35,369 nucleotides of DNA from Lachnospiraceae bacterium (GCA_900770345.1 CAAGKF010000290.1:1-35369); one strand, 5' to 3'; counted from the first letter of the stretch, positions 15,696-23,647 are shown. Numbers and translations are program-made. Notes: generated from the letters alone by a model not told the origin.

Positions 15696-15724
15696 TTGCA
15701 ATCTTTTTCATTCTGTGCTATGCT
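15696..15724 (+). promoter_or_regulatory. Promoter of the FMN riboswitch-ribU unit
   Basis: TTGCAA (15696-15701), a 17-base spacer, and TATGCT (15719-15724) preceded by TGC, an extended -10 element. Start would be near 15731, about 15 bases before the aptamer. Confidence 0.5.
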
Positions 15725-15745
15725 TCAGTTATGAAAATAATATAA

Positions 15746-15857
15746 GTTCTTCGGGGCGGGGCGAGATTCCCCACCGGCGGTACAGTCCGCGAGCTGTGAG
15801 AAGCAGTTGATCCGGTGAAATTCCGGAACCGACAGTATAGTCTGGATGAGAGAAGAA
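15746..15857 (+). ncRNA. FMN riboswitch (RFN element) aptamer
   Basis: All conserved RFN blocks are present in order: TTCTTCGGGGCGGGG, GATTCCCCACCGGCGGT, AGTCCGCGAGC, GATCCGGTGAAATTCCGGAA, CCGACAGTATAGTCTGGATG and the closing GAGAAGAAG that pairs back with the 5' TTCTTC. It binds FMN. A hairpin at 15866-15888 (GCAGTCAG/CTGACTGC) and an intrinsic terminator at 15908-15936 follow, so control is probably by premature termination when FMN is plentiful. The target is the riboflavin transporter gene ribU. Confidence 0.96.
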
Positions 15858-15907
15858 GCAGTGCGGCAGTCAGTAATGCTCTGACTGCATTCATAGAAAG
15901 TGTATGG

Positions 15908-15936
15908 TCCCCGGATGATGTCATCCGGGGATTTTT
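15908..15936 (+). terminator. Riboswitch expression-platform terminator
   Basis: TCCCCGGATGA (15908-15918) and TCATCCGGGGA (15921-15931) form a perfect 11-bp stem with a 2-base gap, followed by TTTTT. It lies between the FMN aptamer and ribU, as expected for transcription attenuation. Confidence 0.9.
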
Positions 15937-15977
15937 GTATGAAAGGAAAGCTCCGGGAACGGCAGGAGGAAAAGAAA

Positions 15978-16613
15978 ATGAGAGAAAAACTGTTAACTAC
16001 GAGAAATATTGTATTTATGGGAATGTTCAGCGCCCTGGCGGCAGTGCTGATGCTGTTTGAGTTTCCTCTTCCGTTTATTGCGCCCAGCTTTTACGGTCTG
16101 GATCTGGCAGAGGTACCGGTTCTGGTCGGCAGCTTTGCTCTTGGTCCCGCAGCAGGTGTGATCATGGAAGCTGTGAAGATTCTGATCAAGCTGGTTTTAA
16201 AACCAACCAGCACCGGATTTGTGGGTGAATTTGCCAATTTTACGGTAGGCTGTGCTCTTGTAGTCCCGGCAGGTCTGGTGTATCGTTTTAAGAAAACAAA
16301 GAGGGGCGCCGTGCTGGGAATGGTTACAGGTACGGCTATTATGGCGGTGGCCGGCGTAGTCATCAATGCGCTGGTGATGCTTCCCTTTTATTCTAATTTT
16401 ATGCCGCTGGAAACAATCATTGCGGCGGGGGCGGCGATCAATCCGGCAGTCAGCAACGTGTGGACCTTTGCGATCATCTGTGTGGGGCCATTTAATATTG
16501 TAAAGGGAGCAGTTGTTTCACTGATCACTGCTCTGGTGTATAAACGTATCAGTGTGATCATTCATGGTGCAGGAAAAGAACATGCTGTGGGAAAGAAAAG
16601 GGTGAATGTGTAA
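15978..16613 (+). CDS. ribU: ECF transporter riboflavin-binding S component RibU
   Basis: This 211-residue integral membrane protein has about six helices. It starts with the typical TTRNIVFMGMFSALAAVLML helix and continues with FPLPFIAPSFYGLDLAEVPV, GSFALGPAAGVIMEAVKILI and STGFVGEFANFTVG, a pattern seen in RibU S components. RibU binds riboflavin outside the cell and uses a shared energising module (EcfA, EcfA', EcfT) encoded elsewhere. The FMN riboswitch directly upstream fixes the substrate with high confidence. I chose ATG 15978, preceded by AGGAGG, because the upstream ATGs lie inside or next to the riboswitch terminator. A strong terminator follows at once. Confidence 0.95.
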   Translation: MREKLLTTRNIVFMGMFSALAAVLMLFEFPLPFIAPSFYGLDLAEVPVLVGSFALGPAAGVIMEAVKILIKLVLKPTSTGFVGEFANFTVGCALVVPAGLVYRFKKTKRGAVLGMVTGTAIMAVAGVVINALVMLPFYSNFMPLETIIAAGAAINPAVSNVWTFAIICVGPFNIVKGAVVSLITALVYKRISVIIHGAGKEHAVGKKRVNV

Positions 16614-16638
16614 AAAGGGCTGGTTTACAGCCCTTTTT
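16612..16638 (+). terminator. Terminator of ribU
   Basis: AAAAAGGGCTG (16612-16622) and CAGCCCTTTTT (16628-16638) form a perfect 11-bp stem with a 5-base loop. The stem begins at the ribU stop codon. Its A-run/T-run symmetry could also serve the lysR gene coming from the other side. Confidence 0.9.
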
Positions 16639-16669
16639 ATTTGGGTGCGCCATTCCGTTTTTAAGAGAA

Positions 16670-17605
16670 TCAGCTGTTTATTAATAAATGCTGAATAAAC
16701 ATTTTTATCGCTCTTGGAATATAAGTTCTGTCAGAAAGAAGGGCATAAAATACCCGCGTTGTCTGTTCTGAATCGATTTTGTAAAAATAAAGAGGCACAG
16801 AAGGATCACAGACCATACGGTCGCTTGTAAATGTCGCGGCCACATTGGCGGCAGCCAGATGATAGGCGGTGACCAGTTGAGACAGTGTCAATTTAATTGT
16901 TGGCTCTAATCCTGCTTCATGAAACATACTCAGTGCACGATCGTGCAGATTATTTCCCTCACTTAACAGAATATATTCAAGTTCCTGAAAGGATCTTAGA
17001 TTTACGGACGGGCAGCCTTTTTCAAGATGCTTTTTGAGAATAATATCCTCCGGTTTCAGATAGCAGGTCTTCATATGTTCATTAATCGGGTGAACAGATG
17101 GAACAGCCAGCAGAATATGATCCTCAAAAACAGCATAACGTTCAAAATTGCGCATGAAAACCGGATTGCAGCTGAAGGTCATATCCAGTTTTCGTTCTGT
17201 CAGCATATCTGCAAGCACGTCGGAACCGGCTTCTACGATCTCAATTTTAATCCCCGGATATGCATGGGTAAATTCTGCAAGAATTTTTGGTAGAACATAG
17301 GCATTTAAATAATGGGAGCCTCCCAGACGAATTGTTCCGGTCTGAAGATTCCGGATGTCATTCAGATGCTGATCCCGATCTTTTTCCAGATACATTATTT
17401 TTTTTATGGTATCAATATAGATTTCACCTGCTGCGGTCAGTTTCAGAGGACGGCAATTTCTGTTAAAAAGAGGCATGCCGATCTCTGTCTCGATTTTCTG
17501 AATGGAGATGCTCAAAGCGGGCTGTGTCATATATAATTTTTCGGCAGCCTTTGAAAAGCTTCCTTCTTCATAAACCTTATAGACGTATATCATTTCCTGC
17601 TGCAT
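16670..17605 (-). CDS. LysR-family transcriptional regulator (UxaA/DAACS module)
   Basis: The 311-residue protein has an N-terminal winged helix-turn-helix with GSFSKAAEKLYMTQPALSIS (about residues 15-34) and an effector domain opening at about residue 90 with TGTIRLGGSHYLNAYVLPKI. It is divergent from the two-subunit UxaA-type enzyme and the dicarboxylate symporter, separated by 135 bases, so it most likely controls them in response to their substrate. The gap holds a TGGATTT-N11-AAATCCA dyad that could be its operator. Length is normal for LysR. Confidence 0.9.
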   Translation of the reverse strand: MQQEMIYVYKVYEEGSFSKAAEKLYMTQPALSISIQKIETEIGMPLFNRNCRPLKLTAAGEIYIDTIKKIMYLEKDRDQHLNDIRNLQTGTIRLGGSHYLNAYVLPKILAEFTHAYPGIKIEIVEAGSDVLADMLTERKLDMTFSCNPVFMRNFERYAVFEDHILLAVPSVHPINEHMKTCYLKPEDIILKKHLEKGCPSVNLRSFQELEYILLSEGNNLHDRALSMFHEAGLEPTIKLTLSQLVTAYHLAAANVAATFTSDRMVCDPSVPLYFYKIDSEQTTRVFYALLSDRTYIPRAIKMFIQHLLINS

Positions 17606-17631
17606 TTCCTATTTCCTTTCAATATATAAAT

Positions 17632-17656
17632 TGGATTTATACTTATATAAAATCCA
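17632..17656. promoter_or_regulatory. Candidate LysR operator between lysR and the UxaA-type genes
   Basis: TGGATTT (17632-17638) and AAATCCA (17650-17656) form a perfect 7-bp inverted repeat with an 11-base spacer. It lies 26 bases upstream of the lysR start codon and about 85 bases before the divergent gene. A TATAGT (17669-17674) and a GATAAT (17683-17688) nearby could be -10 elements for the rightward operon, but no clear -35 fits. Confidence 0.4.
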
Positions 17657-17740
17657 TAAAATTGATTATATAGTAAAATGATGATAATGTAAAGATATCA
17701 AAAGAACTGAACAAGTCAAAAAGCGAAGAAGGGAGAAACC

Positions 17741-18043
17741 ATGGATATTAATGCGTTATTGATGAATGAAGCCGATAATGTAGTGACCTGTGTGACAGAG
17801 GTTTCGGCGGGACAGGATGTGATGTACAGAAAAGGGAATAGAGTCTGTATATTAAAAGCAGAGGAAGATATTCCGTATTGCCACAAAATTGCGCTGGAGG
17901 ATTTGAGGGAAGGCGCTGAGGTTTTAAAATATGGAGAATTGATTGGAAAAACCAGCCGGCAGATAGAAAAAGGACATTGGGTAGCACATCACAATATTTT
18001 CAGTGTTCCCCGTGATTACGCCAGCGAGATGATAAAAGAATGA
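17741..18043 (+). CDS. UxaA-family small subunit, SAF domain
   Basis: This 100-residue cytoplasmic protein is a stand-alone SAF domain, with the central HKIALEDLREGAEVLKYG and the closing GHWVAHHNIFS. It matches the N-terminal domain of altronate/galactarate dehydratases and the small subunit (SuyA) of sulfolactate sulfo-lyase. SAF subunits complete the active site of the large subunit, encoded 21 bases downstream. The split form occurs for galactarate/altronate-type dehydratases and for SuyAB, so substrate cannot be read from this subunit alone. GAAGGGAG precedes ATG 17741. Confidence 0.88.
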   Translation: MDINALLMNEADNVVTCVTEVSAGQDVMYRKGNRVCILKAEEDIPYCHKIALEDLREGAEVLKYGELIGKTSRQIEKGHWVAHHNIFSVPRDYASEMIKE

Positions 18044-18064
18044 TTCAGGAAAGGTGGAGAGAAG

Positions 18065-19225
18065 ATGGAATTTTGGGGATATAAGAGAAAAGAAGGACGG
18101 GCAGGCATCCGCAACCATGTGCTGATTCTGCCGACTTGTGCCTGCGGAAGCGAATCTGCAAGGATTGTTGCAGGCCAGGTACGCGGTGCGGTGAACATTG
18201 TTTTTAATACAGGATGTTCCGATGTGGCAGCCAATACTGCAATGTCTCAGAAGATACTGACAGGTTTTGCATGTAATCCCAATGTATACGGTGTTGTAAT
18301 TATTGGCTTGGGCTGTGAGACGGTGCCTCATATGGAACTTCGGAAAAAGATACAGGCGATGACCAGCAAACCGGTTGTTTCCTTTGGTATTCAGGAAGAA
18401 GGCGGTACATTGAAGACCATTGAGAAGGCAGTTCGCGCAGCCAGAGAAATGGCAGCAGAGGCCGCCATGCAGCAAAAGGAACTTTGCGATATCTCTGAGC
18501 TTCTGTTGGGGATTGAGTGCGGCGGTTCGGATGCCACGTCCGGTATTGCAAGCAATCCGGCTGTAGGTGAATTGAGTGATCTTCTGGTGGATATGGGTGC
18601 TTCCACCATCATGAGTGAGTCGATTGAATGGATCGGAGGAGAACATGTAGTTGCAAAACGGGCAGCAACTCCGGAGATTCATAATCAGATCATCAGGATT
18701 TGCCGGGATTATGAGGAGCATTTAAAAGCAGCGGGGCAGGATTGCCGGGCAGGTCAGCCAACTCCGGGAAATAAAGCCGGCGGTTTATCAACACTGGATG
18801 AGAAGAGTCTTGGCTGTATTCGAAAAGGCGGAACCCGACCGATTGTTGAGGTTTTGGAACAGGCTGAGCGTCCCACGAAGCAGGGCGCAATTGTCATGGA
18901 TACAGCCGGATACGACATCTCTTCTGTCACAGCTATGGTGGCCGGCGGCTGCAATGCGGTAATCTTCACCACCGGGCGGGGTACACCGACAGGAAATGCC
19001 ATTGTTCCTGTTCTTAAGGTGACCGCCAATGCAAGAACCTACGAAAAAATGGAAGATAATATGGATGTGGATCTGAGCGCGATCATCAAAGGCACGAAAA
19101 CCTATCAGGAAATGGGGGCAGAGCTGGTTCATGTAATACATGATATCTGCAGCGGAAAAATGACAAAAGCGGAAGCATATGGATTTTCGGATATTGCAGT
19201 AGATCATATCTGCAGATTTGTATAA
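18065..19225 (+). CDS. UxaA-family hydro-lyase/sulfo-lyase large subunit
   Basis: The 386-residue protein begins with GYKRKEGRAGIRNHVLILPT (about residues 5-24), the family's phosphate/carboxylate-like loop. It continues with GIECGGSDATSGIASNPAVG (about 149-168) and GCNAVIFTTGRGTPTGNAIV (about 297-316), all typical of altronate/galactarate dehydratases and the SuyB subunit. These are metal-dependent lyases that remove water, or sulfite in SuyAB, from 2-hydroxy acids. The partner small subunit precedes it. The adjacent dicarboxylate symporter fits a small hydroxy-dicarboxylate or sulfolactate-like substrate better than a hexuronate, and no uxaB, uxaC or kdg genes are nearby. The product is presumed to be a 2-keto acid. 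Confidence 0.88.
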   Translation: MEFWGYKRKEGRAGIRNHVLILPTCACGSESARIVAGQVRGAVNIVFNTGCSDVAANTAMSQKILTGFACNPNVYGVVIIGLGCETVPHMELRKKIQAMTSKPVVSFGIQEEGGTLKTIEKAVRAAREMAAEAAMQQKELCDISELLLGIECGGSDATSGIASNPAVGELSDLLVDMGASTIMSESIEWIGGEHVVAKRAATPEIHNQIIRICRDYEEHLKAAGQDCRAGQPTPGNKAGGLSTLDEKSLGCIRKGGTRPIVEVLEQAERPTKQGAIVMDTAGYDISSVTAMVAGGCNAVIFTTGRGTPTGNAIVPVLKVTANARTYEKMEDNMDVDLSAIIKGTKTYQEMGAELVHVIHDICSGKMTKAEAYGFSDIAVDHICRFV

Positions 19226-19254
19226 AACAAAAGGGGAAGAGAAGGAGAACGAGT

Positions 19255-20493
19255 ATGGGATTTATATGGAAACCTTGGAAAAAACTGAGCCTGTTTACGA
19301 GAATCATGATCGGATTTGCGCTGGGTATTGCTCTTGGCCTTATTTTTGGTGAAAAGGCATGTGTTCTGAAGCCACTGGGCACTATTTTAACAAATCTTCT
19401 TACTATGGTGGTAGCACCGCTGGTATTTTGCCTTCTGGTATGTGCAGCCGCAGATGTTGGAGACGGAAAGAAACTGGGACGTATCGGTGTAAAAACAATG
19501 GCAAGCTTCCTGATCAGCACGGCCTTTGCAATTGTGATCGGTCTGGGGATATCAAATATCATGAATATCGGTGCTGGTGTTACCATTGATATAGGAACAG
19601 CAGCGGAACAGGCGGTGAAAGAAGTTTCTTTTATCGACACGCTTATTGATATCATTCCGAAGAATATCTTCAGCGCACTGACAAATCAGAACCTCCTTCA
19701 GATCATTTTCTTTGCATTAATTCTTGGATTTGCATTGATGAAGCTTGGAGATAAAGGAAAGACTCTTTTGGATTTCTGCCGTTCCGGACAGGAGGCTATG
19801 AAGGAAATTACCAATATTGTACTGGAATTTACACCGTATGGTGTGTTTGGATTAATGGCAAATGTAATCGGAAGCAACGGACCGGAGATTCTGATTCCTT
19901 ATATTAAGACGATTGCGGCTTTGTATGTGGCAGCAGTCCTGTATACAATTATTGTTCAGGCAGGTCTGATGGTGGGATTAATTGGAAGAGTCAGTCCGAT
20001 CCGGTTTCTGAAGGAAATGAAAGAGGCGATTGCTTTTGTATTTGCAACCTGTTCTTCTGTAGCGGCAATTCCTTTGAACCTTGCCTGTACCAAACGCGTT
20101 GGTGTAGATGAGGAAACAGCAAATTTTGTTGTACCCTTCGGCGCGGTTATGAATATGAACGGCACTGCAATTTATGAGGCGGTTGCTGTCGTATTTACAG
20201 CACAGATCTTCGGTATCGAATTAAGCCTGACTGAGCAGCTGTTGATCATGCTGACAGCGACCCTGGCATCAATTGGTACAGCGGGTATTCCCGGTTCCGG
20301 CCTGGTAATGCTTACCATTGTACTGTCTTCAGTAAATCTTCCCATGGAGGCAATCGGTCTTCTGGCAGGTATCGACCGTATCCTGAATATGGGGCGTGTT
20401 GTGCCGAATATTGTCGGTGATGCAGCCACTGCAGTAGTGGTTGCAAAAACAGAGGGAACTCTTCGCAAACCAGGTGAGGATGTCTTGAAATAA
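19255..20493 (+). CDS. Dicarboxylate/amino acid:cation symporter (DAACS)
   Basis: This 412-residue membrane carrier of the GltP/DctA family has the conserved reentrant-loop and substrate motifs: ATCSSVAAIPLNLACTK (serine-rich hairpin), FGAVMNMNGTAIYEAVAVVF (the NMNGT motif), GTAGIPGSGLVML and GIDRILNMGRVVPNIVGDAA. It imports a C4-type dicarboxylate or acidic amino acid with Na+ or H+. The arginine that often marks acidic amino acid binding in the final helix is not obvious in NMGRVVPNIVGD, which has Arg earlier, so specificity is open. It is the third gene of the UxaA-type operon, 29 bases after the large subunit, and presumably supplies its substrate. Confidence 0.92.
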   Translation: MGFIWKPWKKLSLFTRIMIGFALGIALGLIFGEKACVLKPLGTILTNLLTMVVAPLVFCLLVCAAADVGDGKKLGRIGVKTMASFLISTAFAIVIGLGISNIMNIGAGVTIDIGTAAEQAVKEVSFIDTLIDIIPKNIFSALTNQNLLQIIFFALILGFALMKLGDKGKTLLDFCRSGQEAMKEITNIVLEFTPYGVFGLMANVIGSNGPEILIPYIKTIAALYVAAVLYTIIVQAGLMVGLIGRVSPIRFLKEMKEAIAFVFATCSSVAAIPLNLACTKRVGVDEETANFVVPFGAVMNMNGTAIYEAVAVVFTAQIFGIELSLTEQLLIMLTATLASIGTAGIPGSGLVMLTIVLSSVNLPMEAIGLLAGIDRILNMGRVVPNIVGDAATAVVVAKTEGTLRKPGEDVLK

Positions 20494-20655
20494 TGCTGGA
20501 AAAGAAATATACGTCTGATGGACACCAGCAGCTTTTTCCTCAAGGAATTCCGAAACAACCATTATTACCGTGTCAGCATCAGCAAGGCCAATGAAGAGGA
20601 AATCAGCGAAGGAATTCCAAAGCTGATCAGTATTTTACGGCAATTCAACAAATGA
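20494..20655 (+). pseudogene. C-terminal remnant of a PLP aminotransferase
   Basis: The frame directly after the symporter stop codon reads RNIRLMDTSSFFLKEF, then RNNHYYRVSISKANEEEISE, and ends at 20655. This is the shape of a fold-type I aminotransferase small-domain end: conserved Arg of RVSI binding the substrate carboxylate, then the closing helix. At most 53 residues remain of roughly 350-400. No ribosome site suits the internal ATG at 20518. The remnant keeps its own terminator. It looks like the surviving tail of a gene whose front was deleted up to the symporter stop. Confidence 0.55.
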
Positions 20656-20661
20656 ATTTGG

Positions 20662-20708
20662 CAGAACTCCCCCAGAAGGATCTTTATTTCCCGGGGGAGT
20701 TCTGTTTT
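20662..20708 (+). terminator. Terminator after the UxaA/DAACS operon
   Basis: CAGAACTCCCCC (20662-20673) and GGGGGAGTTCTG (20693-20704) form a perfect 12-bp stem followed by TTTT. It ends at the 3' end of the convergent hydrolase gene. Confidence 0.9.
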
Positions 20709-21327
20709 AGAAATTCAGCGGAGCCTTCAGCACCGCAGTCTGTTTATTCGTATCCTTTGTGATCTCAATACTGTTTGCCTCATACGTAATCACATCATCG
20801 CACAGTTGTGTGAAATCCTCCACTGTTCCCAGAACATCGTATCCGAATCCCTTTCCGCGGTAATGCATGGGAAGAACCACACGAGGTTCGGTCTGTCGGA
20901 TCAGTTTGACAGCCTGCCCGGCATCAATGGTATAAAAGCCGCCTATGGGAATCATCACAGCGTCCAGGTTTTTTAACTGCTCCAGCTGATCTTTTTCCAG
21001 CTCACATCCCAGGTCTCCCAGATGGGCGGCACGGCAGCAGCCGTCATCCAGGATATAGATGGTATTCTTTCCGCGCAGCGCACCTCTCTGATCATCATGC
21101 CAGGTGGAGATTTCACTGATGCGGAAAGGACAGGGAGTGTCATTTTTTATGCGGATCAGTTCCTTTGCGCCGTGGTCGGCATGTCCGTGTGTACACAGCA
21201 CCATATCAGCGCTTTCTCTCAGGGGCCCGAATCCGGGTACATAGCTGTCCTCATAGGGATCAATGATAATGGTATAGCCCTGCGATTCAATTTTGAAGCA
21301 GGCGTGTCCTAACCAGGTCAGTTTCAT
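20707..21327 (-). CDS. Metallo-beta-lactamase-fold hydrolase (UPF0173-like)
   Basis: This 206-residue cytoplasmic protein has the MBL-fold metal site THGHADHG (His47, His49, Asp51, His52), preceded by MKLTWLGHACFKIE, the start typical of the UPF0173/YtkL-type group. Later metal ligands are visible at AAHLGDLG and LPMHYRGKG. Members are predicted metal-dependent hydrolases, some related to ascorbate-6-phosphate lactonases (UlaG), but the substrate here is unknown. AAGGAGGT lies directly ahead of the start codon, a very strong ribosome site. It appears monocistronic, between the symporter operon and the Fe-S flavoenzyme gene. Confidence 0.88.
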   Translation of the reverse strand: MKLTWLGHACFKIESQGYTIIIDPYEDSYVPGFGPLRESADMVLCTHGHADHGAKELIRIKNDTPCPFRISEISTWHDDQRGALRGKNTIYILDDGCCRAAHLGDLGCELEKDQLEQLKNLDAVMIPIGGFYTIDAGQAVKLIRQTEPRVVLPMHYRGKGFGYDVLGTVEDFTQLCDDVITYEANSIEITKDTNKQTAVLKAPLNF

Positions 21328-21501
21328 GAAGATACCTCCTTAAGAATTTTTGAGAATATATCAGTTCCTGTAATTATTTGAACTGTCTGCTGCCTCTATT
21401 GTACAACGGTTTTACGGAAAATGGAAAAGGATTTTATAGTTGATTCATACTTGGAGAGAGGTTATTTACTGAGTTCAGGTGATGTTTTCGGTTCTGAAAA
21501 A

Positions 21502-21542
21502 TAAAAAAGAAGGGCCATATCACGCGGATATGCTCCCTTCTT
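21502..21542 (-). terminator. Terminator of the Fe-S flavoenzyme gene
   Basis: The outer stem AAGAAGGG (21507-21514) pairs with CCCTTCTT (21535-21542), with an inner stem CATATC/GATATG. Read on the minus strand the hairpin runs into TTCTTTTTTATTTTT. It lies about 15 bases past the stop at 21557. Confidence 0.8.
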
Positions 21543-21556
21543 TCTCAGCAATAAAA

Positions 21557-23557
21557 TCAGATACTGCGTGCTACTTCATATGCATCCCAGATCGCACCGC
21601 GGATATTTCTCACTTCACGTCCGTCACCCAGGCTGTAAATCTGCCCATATTCATCCTTCAGTTCATCATACAGGTTATGGATAGAACGATAACCAACTGC
21701 AAGAATAACCTGATCGCAATTAAGAGTTTCTTTCTTGCTGTTTTCTTCAATTTCAACAGATCCTGCAGCAATTTTTGTGACCGTTGCTCCGGCATGAATG
21801 TCGATATGATTGAATGCAAGCAGGTCTCTCAGCATAAACTCGTTCATGGGAGCCATGGGAGCGCCGGTTTTCAGTATGTCTTCCCGTGCCTCCACGATGG
21901 CTGCCGTTCTGCCGTTTTGCGCAAGGTGCAATGCTAATTCACAGCCTACAAGCCCGCCGCCGATTACAATAACCTTTTCTCCTGCGTGTACTTTTCCGGT
22001 AAGAACATCCTGGGCAAGAACAGCATTTTCTACACCTTCAATAGGAGGAATGACAGGTTTGGAACCCTCTGCTATGTAAACAATATCCGGATTCAGATCA
22101 TGGATAAGATCTCTGGTTGCCTTGGTGTTGAGGATAACTGTTACATTCAGACGTTTCAGCTCATTTTCGTAATATCTCACCAGCGCTAGGTCATCACATT
22201 TAAATTTCGGCACACCTCCGATCAGCAGTGCTCCGCCTATACTATCCTTGGCCTCAATCAGAGTAACGCTGTAACCTCTTAAAGCTGATACGCGGGCTGC
22301 CTCCATGCCGGCAGGACCGCCGCCTATTACGACGACTTTCTTTATATCGTCTGCCTTCCGTATTCCTACGATCCGTTCGCGGCCGCATTCGGGATTAACC
22401 GCGCAGCTTCCCATGCCGTGCTGAAGCAGCCGTCCGAAGCAACCGTCATGGCACCCAAGGCATGGACGGATAAGGTCAGCTTTGTCAGCCTTCAGTTTGT
22501 TTACATAATCCGGATCGGTCAGAACCGGTCGTCCTAATCCAACCGCATCGATGATTCCATCATTTAATGCCTTTACTGCCATATCCGGATCGTCCATACG
22601 ACCGGCTACGATAACAGGTACTTTTGCAACTTTTTTGATTTGGGCTGCTAATGGACGGTACATACCTTTTTCAAAATACATCGGTGGATGAGACCAGTAC
22701 CAGGAGTCGTAGGTTCCGGCATCTGCGTCAAAGGCATCATAGCCGGCATCCTGCAGAATCTGTACTGCCTCCAAAGCTTCATCGATATCTCTGCCCAGCT
22801 CTTCAAAATCTTCACCCGGCAGACCACCCTGACGGATTGCCTTAACATAGCTCTTGACAGAAAAACGTAAAATAACCGGGAAATCATTGCCGCAGGCTTC
22901 CTTCACTCTTGTCACGATTTCCGTAGCAAATCTCAGACGTCCTTTCAGATCGCCGCCATATTTATCGGTTCTCTTATTAAATAAAGCAAGTGTAAAGCAG
23001 TCCAGCAAATATCCTTCGTGGACAGCATGTACCTCAATTCCATCAAATCCGGATTCCTTCGCAATCATTGCAGATTCCACAAACTTATCAATGATGTGTT
23101 CCACTTCCTCTGTGGTCATCTCGCGGCAAATTTTGCTTGGATCCCAACGGTTGGTAATCTCACTGGGAGCTACATAATTCTCATCGTTCATAAATGCTTC
23201 CAGAGCGGATCTGCCCAGTCCTGCCGTTAATTGAAGAAAAATCTTGGTCCCAAATGCGTGGCAGCGGTCTGTAAGCTCTTTTGCCTTTTTCCTGTACTTT
23301 GCAGGAAGCATGGTGGGACAGGCAAAGGAACATGGAGCATGGGATTCGACATCGTTTTCCACCCAGTTTGCTCCTGTAATGATCAGACCGATTCCACCCT
23401 GTGCTCTCCTTACATAGTAATCCATGCTCTGAGGTGTGTAGCAATAGTTTTCATCTACGTCGATGATCGTTGCCATTGGAGCCATGAAAAACTTGTTTTT
23501 TATTTCAGTCTTTCCAATTTTGAAAGGCTGAAATAACGGGCTGTAGTTTGCGTTCAC
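21557..23557 (-). CDS. Fe-S old-yellow-enzyme-type reductase (FadH/BaiCD-like)
   Basis: This 666-residue three-cofactor reductase has an FMN TIM barrel (about residues 1-360), with NKFFMAPMAT, VHAVHEGYLLDCF (active-site His pair region) and VIVAGRMDDP. A 4Fe-4S site follows, with Cys366, Cys369, Cys373 and Cys385 in CLGCHDGCF...SC. An FAD/NAD(P) module then begins at VVVIGGGPAGMEAARVSALR (about 408-427), with a second Rossmann motif VIVIGGGLVGCELALHLAQN. The layout is that of 2,4-dienoyl-CoA reductase, trimethylamine dehydrogenase and the bile-acid enzymes BaiCD/BaiH. It probably reduces an activated C=C bond with NAD(P)H; substrate unknown. A lysR gene is divergent from it, 156 bases away. 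Confidence 0.92.
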   Translation of the reverse strand: MNANYSPLFQPFKIGKTEIKNKFFMAPMATIIDVDENYCYTPQSMDYYVRRAQGGIGLIITGANWVENDVESHAPCSFACPTMLPAKYRKKAKELTDRCHAFGTKIFLQLTAGLGRSALEAFMNDENYVAPSEITNRWDPSKICREMTTEEVEHIIDKFVESAMIAKESGFDGIEVHAVHEGYLLDCFTLALFNKRTDKYGGDLKGRLRFATEIVTRVKEACGNDFPVILRFSVKSYVKAIRQGGLPGEDFEELGRDIDEALEAVQILQDAGYDAFDADAGTYDSWYWSHPPMYFEKGMYRPLAAQIKKVAKVPVIVAGRMDDPDMAVKALNDGIIDAVGLGRPVLTDPDYVNKLKADKADLIRPCLGCHDGCFGRLLQHGMGSCAVNPECGRERIVGIRKADDIKKVVVIGGGPAGMEAARVSALRGYSVTLIEAKDSIGGALLIGGVPKFKCDDLALVRYYENELKRLNVTVILNTKATRDLIHDLNPDIVYIAEGSKPVIPPIEGVENAVLAQDVLTGKVHAGEKVIVIGGGLVGCELALHLAQNGRTAAIVEAREDILKTGAPMAPMNEFMLRDLLAFNHIDIHAGATVTKIAAGSVEIEENSKKETLNCDQVILAVGYRSIHNLYDELKDEYGQIYSLGDGREVRNIRGAIWDAYEVARSI

Positions 23558-23622
23558 TATAATACCTCCTCTTCATTTTGATGGCCTTATTATTTCACAT
23601 AGACAGAAAAATAACAATTTTT

Positions 23623-23647
23623 AAAATCTCAACTTTATTGTGATTTT
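23623..23647. promoter_or_regulatory. Candidate operator between the flavoenzyme and its lysR gene
   Basis: AAAATCTCA (23623-23631) and TGTGATTTT (23639-23647) form a 9-bp inverted repeat with one mismatch and a 7-base spacer, roughly in the middle of the 156-base divergent gap. The 7-base spacer between half-sites is usual for LysR boxes. Confidence 0.4.

Noticed and set aside
15866..15888. GCAGTCAG/CTGACTGC hairpin as an independent terminator
   Set aside because: No T-run follows, and it lies inside the FMN riboswitch expression platform, where alternative stems are expected.
17670..17680. ATAGTAAAATG identical to half of the LysR operator at 5397-5407
   Set aside because: The second half-site CTAT is missing (ATGA instead), and such AT-rich strings recur by chance near -10 elements.
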